Source: Amyelois transitella (Eukaryota > Arthropoda > Insecta > Lepidoptera > Pyralidae). From it: a stretch of DNA of 64,000 bases. The stretch spans positions 6,185,501 through 6,249,500 of the forward strand of contig NC_083506.1 in assembly GCF_032362555.1 (NCBI RefSeq), given 5' to 3'. The translations under genes were made by a program, and so were the position numbers. Of this stretch, positions 1 to 13,578 are shown piece after piece (the first letter of the stretch is position 1; each line of letters opens with the position of its first letter). The notes under the pieces were generated by a model. It saw only the letters and a program-made list of their open reading frames with translations, had not been told where the DNA came from and did not search any database.

Positions 1-141
1 TAAACTTGGGATTCTTATAGGCGACGGGCTAGCAACCTGTCACTATTAGAATTACAATTCTGTCATTAAGCCAAACAGCTGAACGTAGCCTTTCAGTCTC
101 AGTGTTGGCTCTGTCTTCTCCACATAATTCTCATACCTATA
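1..141 (+). repeat. SINE-like repeat fragment, cut by window edge
   Basis: This is the 3' part of the ~275-bp interspersed repeat whose full copy lies at 62156-62430. Shared blocks include 'aacttgggattct', 'gcgacgggctagcaacctg', 'gccaaacagctgaacg' and 'ttggctctgtct'. The terminal TATG tail is degenerate. The 5' part is outside the window. Confidence 0.75.
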
Positions 142-3100
142 TCATTAATCTCGATTTTGGACCGCTTAGCTTACGATTACATTCGTAACTATTACCCTTT
201 TTAACAAAGAGATCATTTATGGTTAGTACTTACCTACCATAACCAATAGAGGCCCGCAGCACTTAACCTGTAATGAAATAAATAATCTAATCTGTAGCTG
301 GTTGATAGACGAAAATATACACGTACGTACTAATAGGCATATTTGTTTTATTATGTGTGTAATACTTCATACGTGTATGGCCATTGGAAGCACTTTACTG
401 CAGATACAGAATGAACAACCGGCACAGATATCGGCTGGAGATAAAGATAAATTTATCTGACACACTTCGGTAATAGCAAACGTACACTGCACAACGATAT
501 CCAACATATCACTGACGTCATCTTCAAGCGATAGAAATATGTCTATGGATTTTAAAGGCTCCCGCGTATGGTGTAATAGAAAATTCTTTTTGCAAGGACT
601 TGGAGAAAATAATAAGAATTTCAGGAGTCATTACTTTAATTTGGCTTTAAGTAATCAGTAACTTCAAATGAATACACATTTCATATAATCACCTCTTTAT
701 CTTTTTCAGTTTAGATACATATAGAGATAAAATAAATACCTAAATAATTGTTAACTTTGAATGTAAATACGCGATTAACAGATCAGATTTAGTTAAGAGT
801 TATTCTTGGAAAAGTTCACTTAAAGATTCGCACATACATCTGACATTGCTTAAATCCTAGCTAAATACTTGTATGTAGGTTATAGAAAAGCAGATGATCA
901 CTTTGCAGTCGTTGAATGTGACGGGTGATGTATGAAAGCGTGGTCGGCCGCAAGCTGGGCACAAAGCCGCAACCACGACGCCTCTGTGCCTGTCTAAATC
1001 CGCCCTATTATGTTGTGGGCAAATGTAAATGGGACACCCAGTCAGACAATAGACTATCCAGAGGATTACACCATAGACGATAGCTAAATTGACGATCTTA
1101 GAATTATAGACATGAATATCCATAGTTCCATGTGTTTTATGTATATTGAGGCGTTTATTCTGATTCTAGAGTAAACATATATAGACTGTACAGTTCCTAA
1201 ATAATTGACTTCTTATCAATATTGTTGACTAATTATTTAAATATACTTAATCTAAAATAATTAATACAGTACCTAATAAAATCCCTTTATTTAAATGATT
1301 CAATTCACGCCTATATTCAATAACTACATTAATTGACTACTTCTTTATTTAAATTTAAATTCTCATTTTTGCTGCATTATCATAGCTGTAACAAGAGATT
1401 ATTATAAACAAGATATAGATCGAAAGTATGCGAGGTCGAATACCCCGAGGGACTTGAAATACGCTTATAAGCACGTTCTGAGTATATTTTCTGTCATCAG
1501 ATAATATGAGGAAAGTTGACAAAATTGTCACGTTCCAATAATTCCATAAAGTTCTATTCCCGCTGACGTTGAATAACAATATTATAATTAAAATTATTGT
1601 AACATGTGGGTAATTATTGTACATACTAACTGCTCAATCGGCAAAATATTTTCAACAATTAGACTACAAATAAAAAAAATATATATTTCGTACATACGAA
1701 AAATTAAAGAAATAATATAAAACAAAGAAAACTATGATTCTCTGTCGTGCACATAAGATACACCAAGTATATATATGTATGTTTGTCTACTGCATATCTA
1801 CCTACACCAGACACTACAGAGGCCGTCGCTACACCACCCGGAAGCTGATACATGAACTCCCTAGGGAGGGAATATTTATATCAGCTTTTCATGTCGACAA
1901 TTTTTATTTATGAACACGTACTTGAATAAAATCAGTGAAGAGTCACTTTTTCCGCTTCGTCCGCTTCGTAGGCTGTACAAGTGTTTGTTAGGTTGAGAAA
2001 AATTACTTTTTATTATTGCGAAATCTGAGAGGATTTGAGAAGTTCGTATTTTCCATTTATATTTTCAGACTTACTACATTACTTGAATATTATCTGCATT
2101 TAATGTCCTGTTTTTAACAATACTTTTTATTTGCTTATTTAACGACTTTAACTTAAAGTACAAACGAGTTAAGTTGTCGGATTTTTATTAAGCTAAATGA
2201 CGGCAATGTTTAAATAAAATATCGAATTGTCTTTGAGAATTAAATACATTGCCAATCTTTAATATATGTAGGTAAGTACATTTGCAGTGCACAACGCGTC
2301 ACCTTCCTTACCATACCTTTTATTCGACAATAACACTCAATGTGTACCTACATCATGGAATAGGAATTCAGCATCATTTTGGTTCATTTATATTTCCTAC
2401 TTGGATAATCATTAGCATAATAAGGACATACCAGTTTAAAAGATTTTGTTTAAAGCAATCGGGAAATAACAAATTATGCCGATATGTGCCGCGCAGTGTC
2501 CGGTCCAGACGATAAGAATCTTCACTATCGCGATAGGCAACCGCCATCTAAACCGCATGCCCTATATCCAAAACCGACCTCACTAAGTTTATTTAATTAT
2601 GAATTTTAACAATAATAATTTTAACTCTCGCTTTTCACAATCTCAAATCTACATTTGTCGAGAACTAATATCGCCGATTTTCGATTAATCATTTTAATCG
2701 AAAATCAGACAGTGTCGTGAGAAAAGTCGGAAGGCCCAGGGCCAATAACATTGCTTTAAAGACACAACCGATAACATGCGAAAAAACGAAAAATATTGAA
2801 TTTTAATTCACTGACCGTACATAAAGACCGCCAATAAAAAGTAATAATTCGGAGATAGGAAAATTTGCGATAGCCTTTTACTAAAAACCAAAGGTAAATA
2901 CAAAGGTTTTAACAATATTGTTTTTACATACCGTTTATTACATTTTTATCCGGGCTAGATTCCCTTATAATCGCCTAAAATTTCTATATGCATATTATCC
3001 TATTAGGTACTAAAGCGTGAGAATCACGAGTAAGCACTCTTCTATATCCTACACTCTACCTTTGTAAGCACTCTAACAATGTGATTGCTTGGGAAGGAGC

Positions 3101-4173
3101 ACAAACTGTAAGTATAAGTGAATCAGCGATATTCAATCGGCTTATCATGAATTTAAGGAATTGGCATTTATTGGTTTGCGATTAAGAACTAAAACTATTT
3201 TATTTTTGTATGTAGATTTTAGAAAATAATGAAATGCCTGAATAACGCTGATTAAAATAAAAACATAAGTATGCAAGAGTATAGAATAGAAATGTATGCA
3301 ATCACTTTTCTCACTTAAAATAGAAGACCGATTAAATAAGAAGTCTTTTTCATTCTTCATACATCTTCCTCTTCCTAAGTACTTCTACATATGAAGTCAT
3401 AAACATTTTTGTTTCTTTTCTTGTAGTTGCAACCTTTTTCGGATAGTCATGAACAGGTACAGATAAGAAGTTGGTAGACGAGTGCCATCAAATTTTTTTC
3501 CACGATATCTGTACTGTATGTTAGTCTTTGTATTTCGCTTCTCCTAAATGTTAGATATTTATCGCTTTCCCATGCACCTAATGTTTATATTTGTTACCAT
3601 TGATTTAATATGATATCATTATTTGTTAGCAAAAGTTGATTTTATAATGAAATCTGTAGAATCGCGGAAGCCTAAATCGTCACTTTTAGCACTTTTTAAT
3701 CTACCTTAGTAGTCGTAATAAATGTAGCTACAACAGAAAGATAGGTATGTGGTCCCAAAATATTCACATTTTTTATGTATTCACACGCTATATTGACTTT
3801 ACCAAAGAAATTGGCTAGTTGTGCTTAGCAAAATTGGAAAAATAACTTTTGTTTGTAACTTAACTTTCATTCACATCACATTGGAAACTTTCATTATGAG
3901 ATATTTGTACTTACCCGAGCGGCAGCCTAGCCCTTGTAAGTAACAAAGACCTTGGTAAGTAAGTAATCAAAAACAAAAACAAATAAACCAAATCTGTAAT
4001 AAGTATATCTAAATTTTGAAGCTTTCCGCTTTCTGTTGTCGTTAGTCGTGAATCTTGTCACTTTTATTTCGTAGCACCGTATAGGAACAAAAAAAAATAC
4101 TTTGTTTTTAGTAATTAGATGAAAAGATATAATAAACCAAGTGCTTTTAATTTTCCAATGGATATACCAACAG
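142..4173. other. AT-rich stretch, probable catulin intron
   Basis: No exon of the catulin gene or any other protein could be recognised here on either strand. Because catulin continues upstream of its first visible exon, this is most likely one of its introns. A GC-richer patch at about 900-1030 is open on both strands but resembles no family I know. A 13-bp inverted repeat (arms 2676-2688 and 2694-2706) lies here. Confidence 0.5.
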
Positions 4174-7100
4174 GCGGCACAGTGGGAAGCAGGGACGGCA
4201 CTAGGGGCGCTCAGAGGTTTGACGGGGCAAGTGCGAGCGGCCCGAGCCAGAGGCGGTGCGGACGCGGCCAGGAGGCGAGCATTGGCCGGCACGCTGCGGG
4301 CCTTGGTGGAACGGACGCACGACTTCACAGACTCCGCCTACACGTCGCACGAGCACAGACAGAGAATCCTAGCCCTCGCCGAAAGGATTGCATACGAATT
4401 AGAAAGATTAGTTGCTGTCGCTGTATCTGTGGTAAGATCAAATGCTATGCAATTTTTTCAATATGTATGTTTCTGTCTCGAATTGCAAAATAAATTCTAA
4501 CCTTAACTGATAAAGTATATGTATGTCACATAATAAAGTAATAACGTTATAACATTTATATGAATCAGGAAGAACAAGGTTCAAGCGGCGCTGGAGCGGC
4601 TCTCGAGAGTGCGTGCGCAGGCGCCACCAGCGCCGCATCAGAGCTAGAACGAGCCTTGGTAGCCTCGGCCAGGCACCAAGCCCGCGATTTAGCGCCTCTG
4701 GCTGAAGAGGCCCGTCGTCTTGCGTCAGACCTCGCGCACATAGGTAACCAACGACGGAGAATAGGTACAGCGGTGCTTTTACAAGGAGCGCATGCTTTTG
4801 TGGCCTGGTTTAATGTGGTCCTGATTACAAATATCCTTATAGTAGGTATATGATATGAATATCTTGGCTCTTAAAATGTCTTCTATTCTCACTCCATTTA
4901 TCCAGGTCACAAGAACATCCGCTCCACATAAATCACCATACACGGTTAGCAAGACAATAAAACATAAAACCAATAATCGCACACAAAACAGATCGTTAAT
5001 CCCTTCAATTTCAGCTAGTTCCTGTGGTGAGAGAGAATCAGCGAGACTGCACAGTATAGCCGGCCGGCTGCACGAACAATTAGATCACATAATAGAGGTT
5101 CGTTACCGCTCATGTATTAAAGATGTATATTATATTAATTTTAATCATTTGGACTTTGACTTCATATAATCGTATATTTATTTAGGTATGCAAATTGCTA
5201 AGACATATAGCGATGTCTGAGACGCTGCAGGTGAGCGCGAAGTTTGCAGAGATCAATTTAAGGATATACGGGCCGCAAGTTGTGACGGCCGCGCGGACGT
5301 TAGCTGCGCACCCAAACAGCGCAGCGGCGAGGGAGAACCTGGACGTGTTTGTGGACATGTGGGCGTGGCTGCTGGCGGACGCGGCGCGGTTAGCTCAGGA
5401 ACTGCTAAACCTAACGGACGATAGACCTGATAAACAGCAGTACAGCAGTTTGCCAAGACCGGGGGTATGGTTATTATTTCACTAGTCCTAGAATATTTTA
5501 ATTGAAATTTTACCGTGCATCTTTTAACAGAGCAAAATAACGATCTAGGCCACCGATGCCACCACTATTATTGTATGTTATTTGTCATACCAAACCAAAA
5601 CTTGTAATAAATTTCACATATTTACAATATGGCAAGAGTCTTCTTACTTTCAATTTTCTTTAGTGGGTGTGGTAATCTCTCTTTACAGAAACATGGTACA
5701 ACGTGTAAACCGCTAAAAGCGGTCCGACTGGACTCTGATGAGCAAGCGAAAATAGCAAAATCAGGTCTGGAAATGAAAATGATGTCCTCTGAGATGGACG
5801 CTGAGACTGACAAATGGCAGGGCGCAGCTGCCGACGAAAACAACGATATTGTGAAGAGGTATCTTATTAACAGAATTAATAAACTACATTATTTTCTGAA
5901 TTTATAGAGAAATAATTTGGTTTTATATTAGTACAAATTACATAATGCTAAGGAAAGCTCCTCCATAGTCAATTTTGGATAATTGGATCGAATTCAATAA
6001 TACATGATTCGAAATTATAATATTAAATTTTATATGTGTGTGTGTGTATAGATCAAATATAACTAAACCTATATTGTAACCATATTCAAGGAATAAATGA
6101 TAATGAACTAATACAAAGAGAATAACCTCGTTATTCGTTTTGTTCATTAGACCAATAGTTTAAAAGCTTATAACACAAGTTATTTTTACGATTTATTCAT
6201 ACTTTTTAGGGCGAAAAATATGTCTTCCATGGCTTTCGCTATGTACCAGTTTACAAAAGGCGAAGGCCGTCTAAATACTACACAGGACCTCTTCACGCAA
6301 GCCGAATATTTCGCTGAAGAAGCTAATAGATTATATAAAATTGTACGACAGTTTTCATACCAGGTAATATAAGTCTGTTTATTATTCTGTAATTTAAGTT
6401 GTAATAACAGGATAAAAAATTTATTGAATATAACTTCCCAGGTACCAGCAGGGACGACGAAAAAGGAACTGTTAGAACACTTAGATAAGGTACCAACATA
6501 CGTGCAGCAACTACAGTTTACGGTAAAAGAGCCAACTGTTGGCCGCGCCGCCACCTTCAGCAAAGTAGACAATGTTATTCAGGAGACGAAGCACCTCATG
6601 AATGTCATAAGTAAAGTTGTCACGACATGCTTCGACTGCGCTAACAAGGTAATTATTGTAATTTTATTTTAAAAAAATGTAATTTTTAAATTTTTTCAAA
6701 TATATTACTACATTTCTGTTCTGAGCAACACGTCGCACATTTTGAAAGTTTAGTATTTTTTCTATAGGAAACATAAAAATGTTAGTGCATTGGAACGTAA
6801 TGTTCCATAGGTACCTTTGCCGTGGGAAGCCAGTGTGGGAGTGGTTAAAAGGCACCAGAGTGTTGCACCTGTTAAGTACTTTGAAGATTCTATTTCATTC
6901 GTGACTGTTAGACATTGGGAAGAGGGTGAAACAGTGTGATTATAAGATTCATTTCTGAGTATGAAACAATACCTAGTAGTTATTTTGATAAATTGTGTCA
7001 CATTATAAAGTAGGTTAATAATACTTAATACAAACCATCAGGAATGGATCTTTTAGTTTATTAGTTTCTAGTTTAAAAATACATAGTAATAGATAAATTT

Positions 7101-8559
7101 GGAATACCAAAACTCCCAATTTGATTTACAATTAATTTTATTTATTTTCCGTTTCTTTTGTTTTGCCATGCACCTGTTGGTACACCGCTCAAGGGTCTTA
7201 TACCGCTGGACAAAGCGATAAACAAAACTTCAGCGAATACAAGGGACGACTCGGTCTGTCTCTGTATTACAATTTCATAAAATGTTTCCCAATTTTATGT
7301 TACTCGTATTGTGCCTCCCTGTCTATGTATGTAGCACACTTGTATATATCGAGGCATGTTCTGTGTCATAATACTCATCAATGAATGTTTTTCTAGATTT
7401 TACCTATTCTATTTATTTTTGCTAAATAAATTCGTCATTGATGCTAAAAAAATAATAAAGCTAGTGATGCGTTGCTAAGGAATTTTAGAAAACAAATTCC
7501 AAAATTCCCTTTCACGATACAGACGTCAGTTAAGTTCTTTTTTGTTAGTTTTAGTTTTTTTTTTCTTTTTTTTTACCCTTTTGTTTAATTTTAATTTGCA
7601 ATTTCAGTATTCCCTGTGTATGCCCGAAAGAGTTCCTATGCATTGGAAACCAAATTTACGAAAAGCATCCACATTTAAGAGTGAAAATAGTGTTTTGAAT
7701 GGTTAATGTAGGTATTTATGTGGATACAAAGCTATGGTTGAACTAACAACTTCAGTTGTATAAAATTCATAAAAATCTACTAATAATTATTGTGATTTAT
7801 TGGAATTAGCGTAGACGTTGCGTTGTTTGGTGGTGTATCTTATAGCTAATTTTGAATGTTTTGATGTGTTGTTGCAATGATAATTTTATATAGTTTAGTA
7901 AATGTGTGGTATAATTATCTTCTTAAAGTTTATAAGCCCGATTATAAACTTTATGTAAGTATTGTTTTCATTTTGCTAGATTAATAATTGATGAAAATAC
8001 TTTTGCATACTGCAAATAAATTTCTTAATACTATAAAGACATGATCAAAAAATAAGATCGTGCCACTAAAATCTGCTTTTTAAACGCAGAGTCTTTCGTT
8101 TGCATGGTGTTTCGCGTTCTCTCTGTATTTCCCTATTTTCGGATTCATTCTATGTCTTCCGTCACAATGATTATCTTCCTAAATAAACGTGCTAATTATT
8201 ATTTTAGGAATAAAGATAAGGTACCCATTTACACGAAGATACGTTTAACATCGAAATTTAAAAAAAGTGTTAGCTTCGAGTAGATAGGTACCTACTTATT
8301 CAATATGCTGTACGTACGTAACCAGGAAATCGTGTTATGGAATCCGTAAATAGAGAAACAGGCTAATTATATAGGCAAAATGTAACACTAACTGGTGAAA
8401 TCTGTGATGCAGTACAAGCTGGACTTCACGGGGCTATCAGCGGGCGTCGGCGGGGGCGGCGCAGGACGCGGGGCCAGCGGGGCCCGTGATGACGACGGCG
8501 GCGCCGGCGTCGGCGGCGACGCGAAGCCCGGGGGGAGTTCCTCAGACACGGCCATGTGA
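4174..8559 (+). CDS. alpha-catulin, C-terminal part (5' exons outside window)
   Basis: The gene encodes an alpha-catenin/vinculin-superfamily helical-bundle protein orthologous to animal alpha-catulin (human CTNNAL1), a cytoskeletal scaffold linked to Rho-type signalling. Exons are 4174-4431, 4569-4743, 5015-5097, 5186-5464, 5689-5858, 6210-6363, 6442-6648 and 8413-8559. All have AG/GT borders and keep frame, giving 490 residues here. Diagnostic stretches are HDFTDSAYTSHEHR (residues 49-62), CKLLRHI, HPNSAAARENLDVF, DSDEQAKIAKSGL, NMSSMAFAMYQFTKGEG and TFSKVDNVIQETK. Human catulin has about 734 residues, so roughly 240 N-terminal residues lie upstream of the window. The exons are GC-rich and alanine-rich against an AT-rich background. 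The last exon adds a low-complexity Gly/Asp tail (YKLDFTG...SSSDTAM). The 4569 acceptor has a weak pyrimidine tract, so that border is the least certain. Confidence 0.9.
7608..7706 (+). CDS. alternative last exon of alpha-catulin
   Basis: A very strong acceptor (a long T-rich tract ending TTTCAG at 7602-7607) opens a 32-codon frame that starts YSLCMPERVPMHWKP and stops at TAA 7704-7706. The phase-0 junction from the 6648 donor fits both this exon and the 8413 exon, and both start with a Tyr codon. It would replace the Gly-rich tail with a basic one, giving a 474-residue product in this window. No transcript evidence was available. Confidence 0.6.
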   Translation, partial: YSLCMPERVPMHWKPNLRKASTFKSENSVLNG

Positions 8560-11500
8560 CAGTACGGCATGGGCCGGCGCGGCAAGGGCGACGCGCGCCG
8601 GACCAGGGTCAGCTTCCTTCTGTTTTAAAGGGTCAACTCCTTTGAAACCACGTCGCCAAGGCTGGGGGACGATACTCGCAAGTGTACTTTTCCGACCGTA
8701 CTTTTTGATACGAACATGATTCTAGTATCATTTTTATTTGTAAGTCAATGTCTTCGTAAGGTTCCGTAGCCAACCAAAGTAACACATGTCACGCTACAAA
8801 CCCTGTAATTTATTTATCAAATTAGAAAGCCAACTCTTATGTATGTCTTTAAGTAAGACAAAATTGCAGGATATCCATTTTTGCGTTATATTTAAATACT
8901 ATTTACATGAATACCTATGTTTATTACTTACCTACCAAGTTTAATGCTTATTTATAACCATGTATAAACATAACTAAGCATCCTAAAAAAAATACTAAAT
9001 CCTACTGAAATCATGATAAAAAATTGATAAAGATATTCATGAATACAATACATAAATTAATTCGGAAATACGTACACATTGGTAACTACGAAACCTTACA
9101 TTGCGCGTGGCTTGATATGATTTTTATATAAAGCCTATTGAATGTCGACAACGAATTAGGTCCGAAGTGCTGCACTGCGCGCGAGATCTTCGTCCAGAGT
9201 ACCACACGCATCAGTACCTACCTCCTTTTACCAAAAAAAAGTAGATTCTAATGCATGTGGTGCTCAACACCCAGCCAACCTAGCTGATGATCCATTTAAT
9301 AGTTATTACTAAAGGTTTTCACTATTCAATGGATCGCAGCAAATCACTAAAATGTTAAGATGGATAGTACGATATATAAAGTAATTTTATTCGAGCACTT
9401 GCGACACACAATGCGTCTGCTCTTTTCGTTGATACGAAAATTGCTTAGGAGCTTCGATCATAATGATCGAGGCATAGGAGCAAAACAACGACATGGGGTT
9501 GATTATACGAATAGGTGTTCTACTGCCTAATCATAACTGTGTCAATAAATTGTTACTATACGCCTTCGAAGTTAACACCATTTACTCACTCGATCTTCTG
9601 TTTTTTAGGATAGCTTGACAAGTTTTTAATGTTACAATAACAATATCATGCCTAAAGTTATAAACATGTGATCAATAAATATTAAGAAGAGTGAAATCGT
9701 ACAATAATAAATTACTTGTTACACTTACATAATGTTACACATTGTTACATAATAATACTTACGTAAACAAAAACACAGAAAAGCCTATTTTTATGTTCTC
9801 CTTCGTAGATCCTATCATATAAGTGTACTATTATATATGAACTAGCTCTATGTACCTACCTATATGTTTCTTCTTTCGAACCTGTACTTAACAACTTACC
9901 CTCTTCTTCTTTACCATATACGAGTAAGCTATGTATTGCATCCTATTGCACAATCCGTGTTATGGTCCTGGGATCTATTCCGATAAATCGGTGACAAGGC
10001 ATATGTCTTCTCGCTCTCTAACTGAATGATTAACCTTAAAGTTACACAGAGGGAAGATGAAACGTATGCCTTGTCGACGATCCCGAATAACCCTGTTGGT
10101 TCTGTGGTTCTGTTATGTTTTGCACGTTTCAGCTTTACCTATTTTATAATTTTGCATTTCAATGGCAACTTCATTTCAGGACATGCTACTTTCACCACTT
10201 CGGACTTTCATGACTACACAGTGTTTACTCTTGCAATGTTATCGCATTGATCATTTATTCTTCAATGACTCGTGTACATACTAGAATATGGTTAACATTG
10301 CGGCGCTCGAACGTTGCATGATTGTGAAACGGAACAAATAGATGTGTGTTGCATGTGTGTACGTGAATTATTGTAATTAATGTCGTACTTCATCTTCTTC
10401 GACGGGAGGATGTTTGACGTTTAAGATAAGGGAATTTGACTCTGGTGGTTGCATCGACAGCTCCCACGTCGCCCGGTAACAACCAGTGTTATATAGACTC
10501 GCGACGAAATTTCCTAGCAATAGACGGCAGACGATACTCTTGCATGCTTGTGCAGGGCCGTACCTATGTTTTAAAATTGAAATTTTATAATTAGATTTTC
10601 TTAAAAGTAGGAAAACTCAAGAGGCGAATTCGCCCCACCCTAGATACAGTCCTGCTTCTATAACTTGCTGGCTGCTCATATTATGCTATTTGCGAAGCAT
10701 GCCACCATCCGAGCATATCAGTAACTTTGCTAATATTGATTGATTCATTATGGCAATAAAAAACATATCAAAATAAGAATTAGTTTAGTTTTATAAAGAG
10801 CTTTGTGTTTACTGAAAAATAAAAATTCCAAGTTAATTAAGTGTATAGGTATTGTCTTATTGTTATTGTGCGAACTATTATGCGGTGGTTACTACGTTAT
10901 TGATGATTACTACGCAGCAAATCTGATCAAGATTGTGAAATTCAGTTTCGACAAACCCTTATTGTAGGATCGGCCTGTTTTATACTCGTCTATTCTATAA
11001 TATTGTTACTTATCTTATAACTAGTAGTATAACGTGTACCTCCGCTTCAATATCACATCATATCAGCTCACGTTATGCACGTCGGCTGTCTCCTGCTCGC
11101 CAAGTCTATATAACACTGCTAGTTTCCACACCACAGGTACTTATAGCATTTACTCTTCGTGTGTTTTATAAACAATTTTGGCTTTCCTTTCATAGTAATA
11201 ACAAAATCATATTAACCTTAAGTACTAATTACTACTCTCGATCTTATTTACTGCCTTCTTAATTTCTCTCAATGATGTAAAAATACGTAGATAAGTCATT
11301 TTCAATTCTTTACAGAAAATAAGATAGAAATAAAGTTGACTAATAATGTAAAGAGCTTCATAAAGCTTTATAATTGAAGAGTTGTGAATCGAACTTGTGG
11401 CCATGTAACATTAGATTCGAAGACTAGAGTAAACTGCTTTGACTGTTAAGTTTATAAAGATTTTTCATGGATTCCAGTAATTTTAAAATGTTAACACGAT

Positions 11501-13435
11501 AACATTATTAACCTACTGCAATAGATCTTATGATACCTATCTATCACTTTTATTAGTATCAGGGTGCAGAAAATACTTAATTACGTAACGAATTATGAAA
11601 TCTTATAATAACAATTTTTTTCTTACTAATACACAATTCGTCTAATTACATCAAGTCGCTTATAGGTACTATAGATAGCTAATTTCACAAAGCCACATTG
11701 TCTTATCAATAATCTACTACTACTTCTATAAACTGTTGATCTTCTCTGCTTAAATTACCTTTATGTAATATTATATGAACTTGAAATTTTTATACTTCAT
11801 AGAATTTTGGCTTTGTGTGTTTCCACAAGAATCGTCAAAATTAAGAATTGTGCCAAAACAATTCACTTTACGATTATCTAAGTCAGAAAAGTTCATATTA
11901 GGTACTTAATTAATTTTTAATTAATTGTAAGTAGGTAATGTACCTAACTGAAAAATAATAACTTAGATCGATAGCATATATGAAGTACTTCGATTTGTCG
12001 TTGCAAGCTGGATTACGTACAAAATAAAGAAAGTAAATGAGTTGGTGTTAATAACGGGAATACGTAGCTCATTTATACAATAGCTGTGCCATTGTGCCTC
12101 CTCATGTAGTGTTACTAAAGAATTATATTGCGAACCGTTTGGTCGACAGCATCACGCAGACTTCACCATACTTAATACTGGGGTGGGGTCTTAGACACAT
12201 TTGACTTCCATCGCATTAATGATATCATATTATTGGTTAGTGTTAGACATTAGAGATACAGTGATTTGTGATATTACCAGATACTAATTGGGATTTAGTA
12301 CAACGTCCTTTATAATTTCAAGGGTTTAATGGTAGTTAAATTAGAAGGACACTACAAGAACACCAATAATAGTAACCAGTAATTTAGTAATATTTATAGT
12401 TAGAATAAATATTAGTCGGAGATTAGTTTGAAATTGGGCCAGGCGTAACGTTAGGTAGTGTATGATGGATCCCGGATTCTTACATCTTCAGGTTGTTTTA
12501 TAAATTCTGCGTCCTTCTAAACTGAACGAAGTCAGAGTATACTCTCGAGCAACGCCCAATAAAGCAATACTTTTTCTCAAAATTGCTGCATATACTTACT
12601 CCCATTGTTTTTGATGTCTCATTCGCATGATTTCCGTTTGTTGTACATTAAACTACGCTAAGTTGAACAAAGATTCGAAAAGGGTGCGTCGCGGCATAAA
12701 CAAATCTTTGTTATAAAATTAAACTAACACTTAAAAAGCCCAAACCAGCTTCAAAGCGCAGTAGGATTGGAGCATAACTTCACAAACCGCGCAGGTTCCT
12801 AAATCGGGCCTAATAATTAAATAAATACTTTACAAAAAAATATCTTATAATGATTTTAACAATGCATTCAATATAACTCTTCAATCCCTCACGTTTGTAA
12901 AAAATGGTTCCCGGGAAGGCAATGATATGTACCAAAGAAAGCATGACCATTAGCCTAATACAAACGCGCTATTATTAGAGATGCGGAGTACCTATATTTA
13001 TAATAATTATATTTTTATTGTTCTCTTAAAGTAATTTATACATTAATTGTAAACCCTGAAGGAGTAAAACCCCGATAAAATAGGTAATGTAAATAAAATT
13101 AATTTTGATATAGAGTGCTAACTCAGTCGAAAATCTTAGTTAATCGCATATCGTCGAATGTTTTAAACCGATTTAATATTACTTTATGTGTATATAGAAA
13201 AAATATTGTAATGTCGAAAAACTGTTGTGATTGTTAAAATATATTTGAAGTTGCATTTTCATTAAATAAGTAGAAATATATTTTCCATAGTGCTGCCAAA
13301 GGTTATATTAATACCTAGATGTAGTAATGTTGTTTATATAACAGAATATTTTGAGGTTGTTCGTGGATTTATGAATTGTATTTTGATGTGGCCGACGAAT
13401 GTATAACACTGTGTACGTGATCAAATACATCACCA
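8560..13435. other. No gene seen; candidate catulin 3' UTR
   Basis: This is 4.9 kb of AT-rich DNA without a convincing coding exon on either strand. It may be the catulin 3' untranslated region, as the first strong plus-strand AATAAA followed by a GT-rich stretch comes at 13436. An ORF at 10026-10250 has neither family similarity nor splice context. Confidence 0.4.
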
Positions 13436-13441
13436 AATAAA
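13436..13441 (+). terminator. Poly(A) signal, candidate end of catulin
   Basis: An AATAAA hexamer is followed about 25 bases later by a GT/T-rich stretch (tgtcccagttgtttgattg). It is the most convincing plus-strand polyadenylation site downstream of the catulin stop codon. Confidence 0.4.
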
Positions 13442-13561
13442 AGAAATCATACCAAAATGTCCCAGTTGTTTGATTGTTTATAACCCTTTCAATGTTGTTG
13501 TAATCGCCTTATAAATAAGATGCATCATAAATAAAACTAAATTCTTCCTATATATTACGTA

Positions 13562-13578
13562 TTTATTTATATTTTATT
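13562..13578 (-). terminator. Poly(A) signals, candidate end of septin gene
   Basis: Two minus-strand AATAAA hexamers (13578-13573 and 13567-13562) lie downstream of the septin stop codon and face the plus-strand signal at 13436. Confidence 0.4.

Noticed and set aside
3927..4328. Minus-strand 133-codon ORF
   Set aside because: It is antisense to the first visible catulin exon, running on into AT-rich intron without splice or family support.
8388..8585. Minus-strand Pro/Ala-rich ORF
   Set aside because: It is antisense to the last catulin exon and owes its openness to GC-rich low complexity.
10026..10250. 74-codon plus-strand ORF in the catulin-septin spacer
   Set aside because: No similarity, no splice signals in phase, and length within chance for this much AT-rich sequence.
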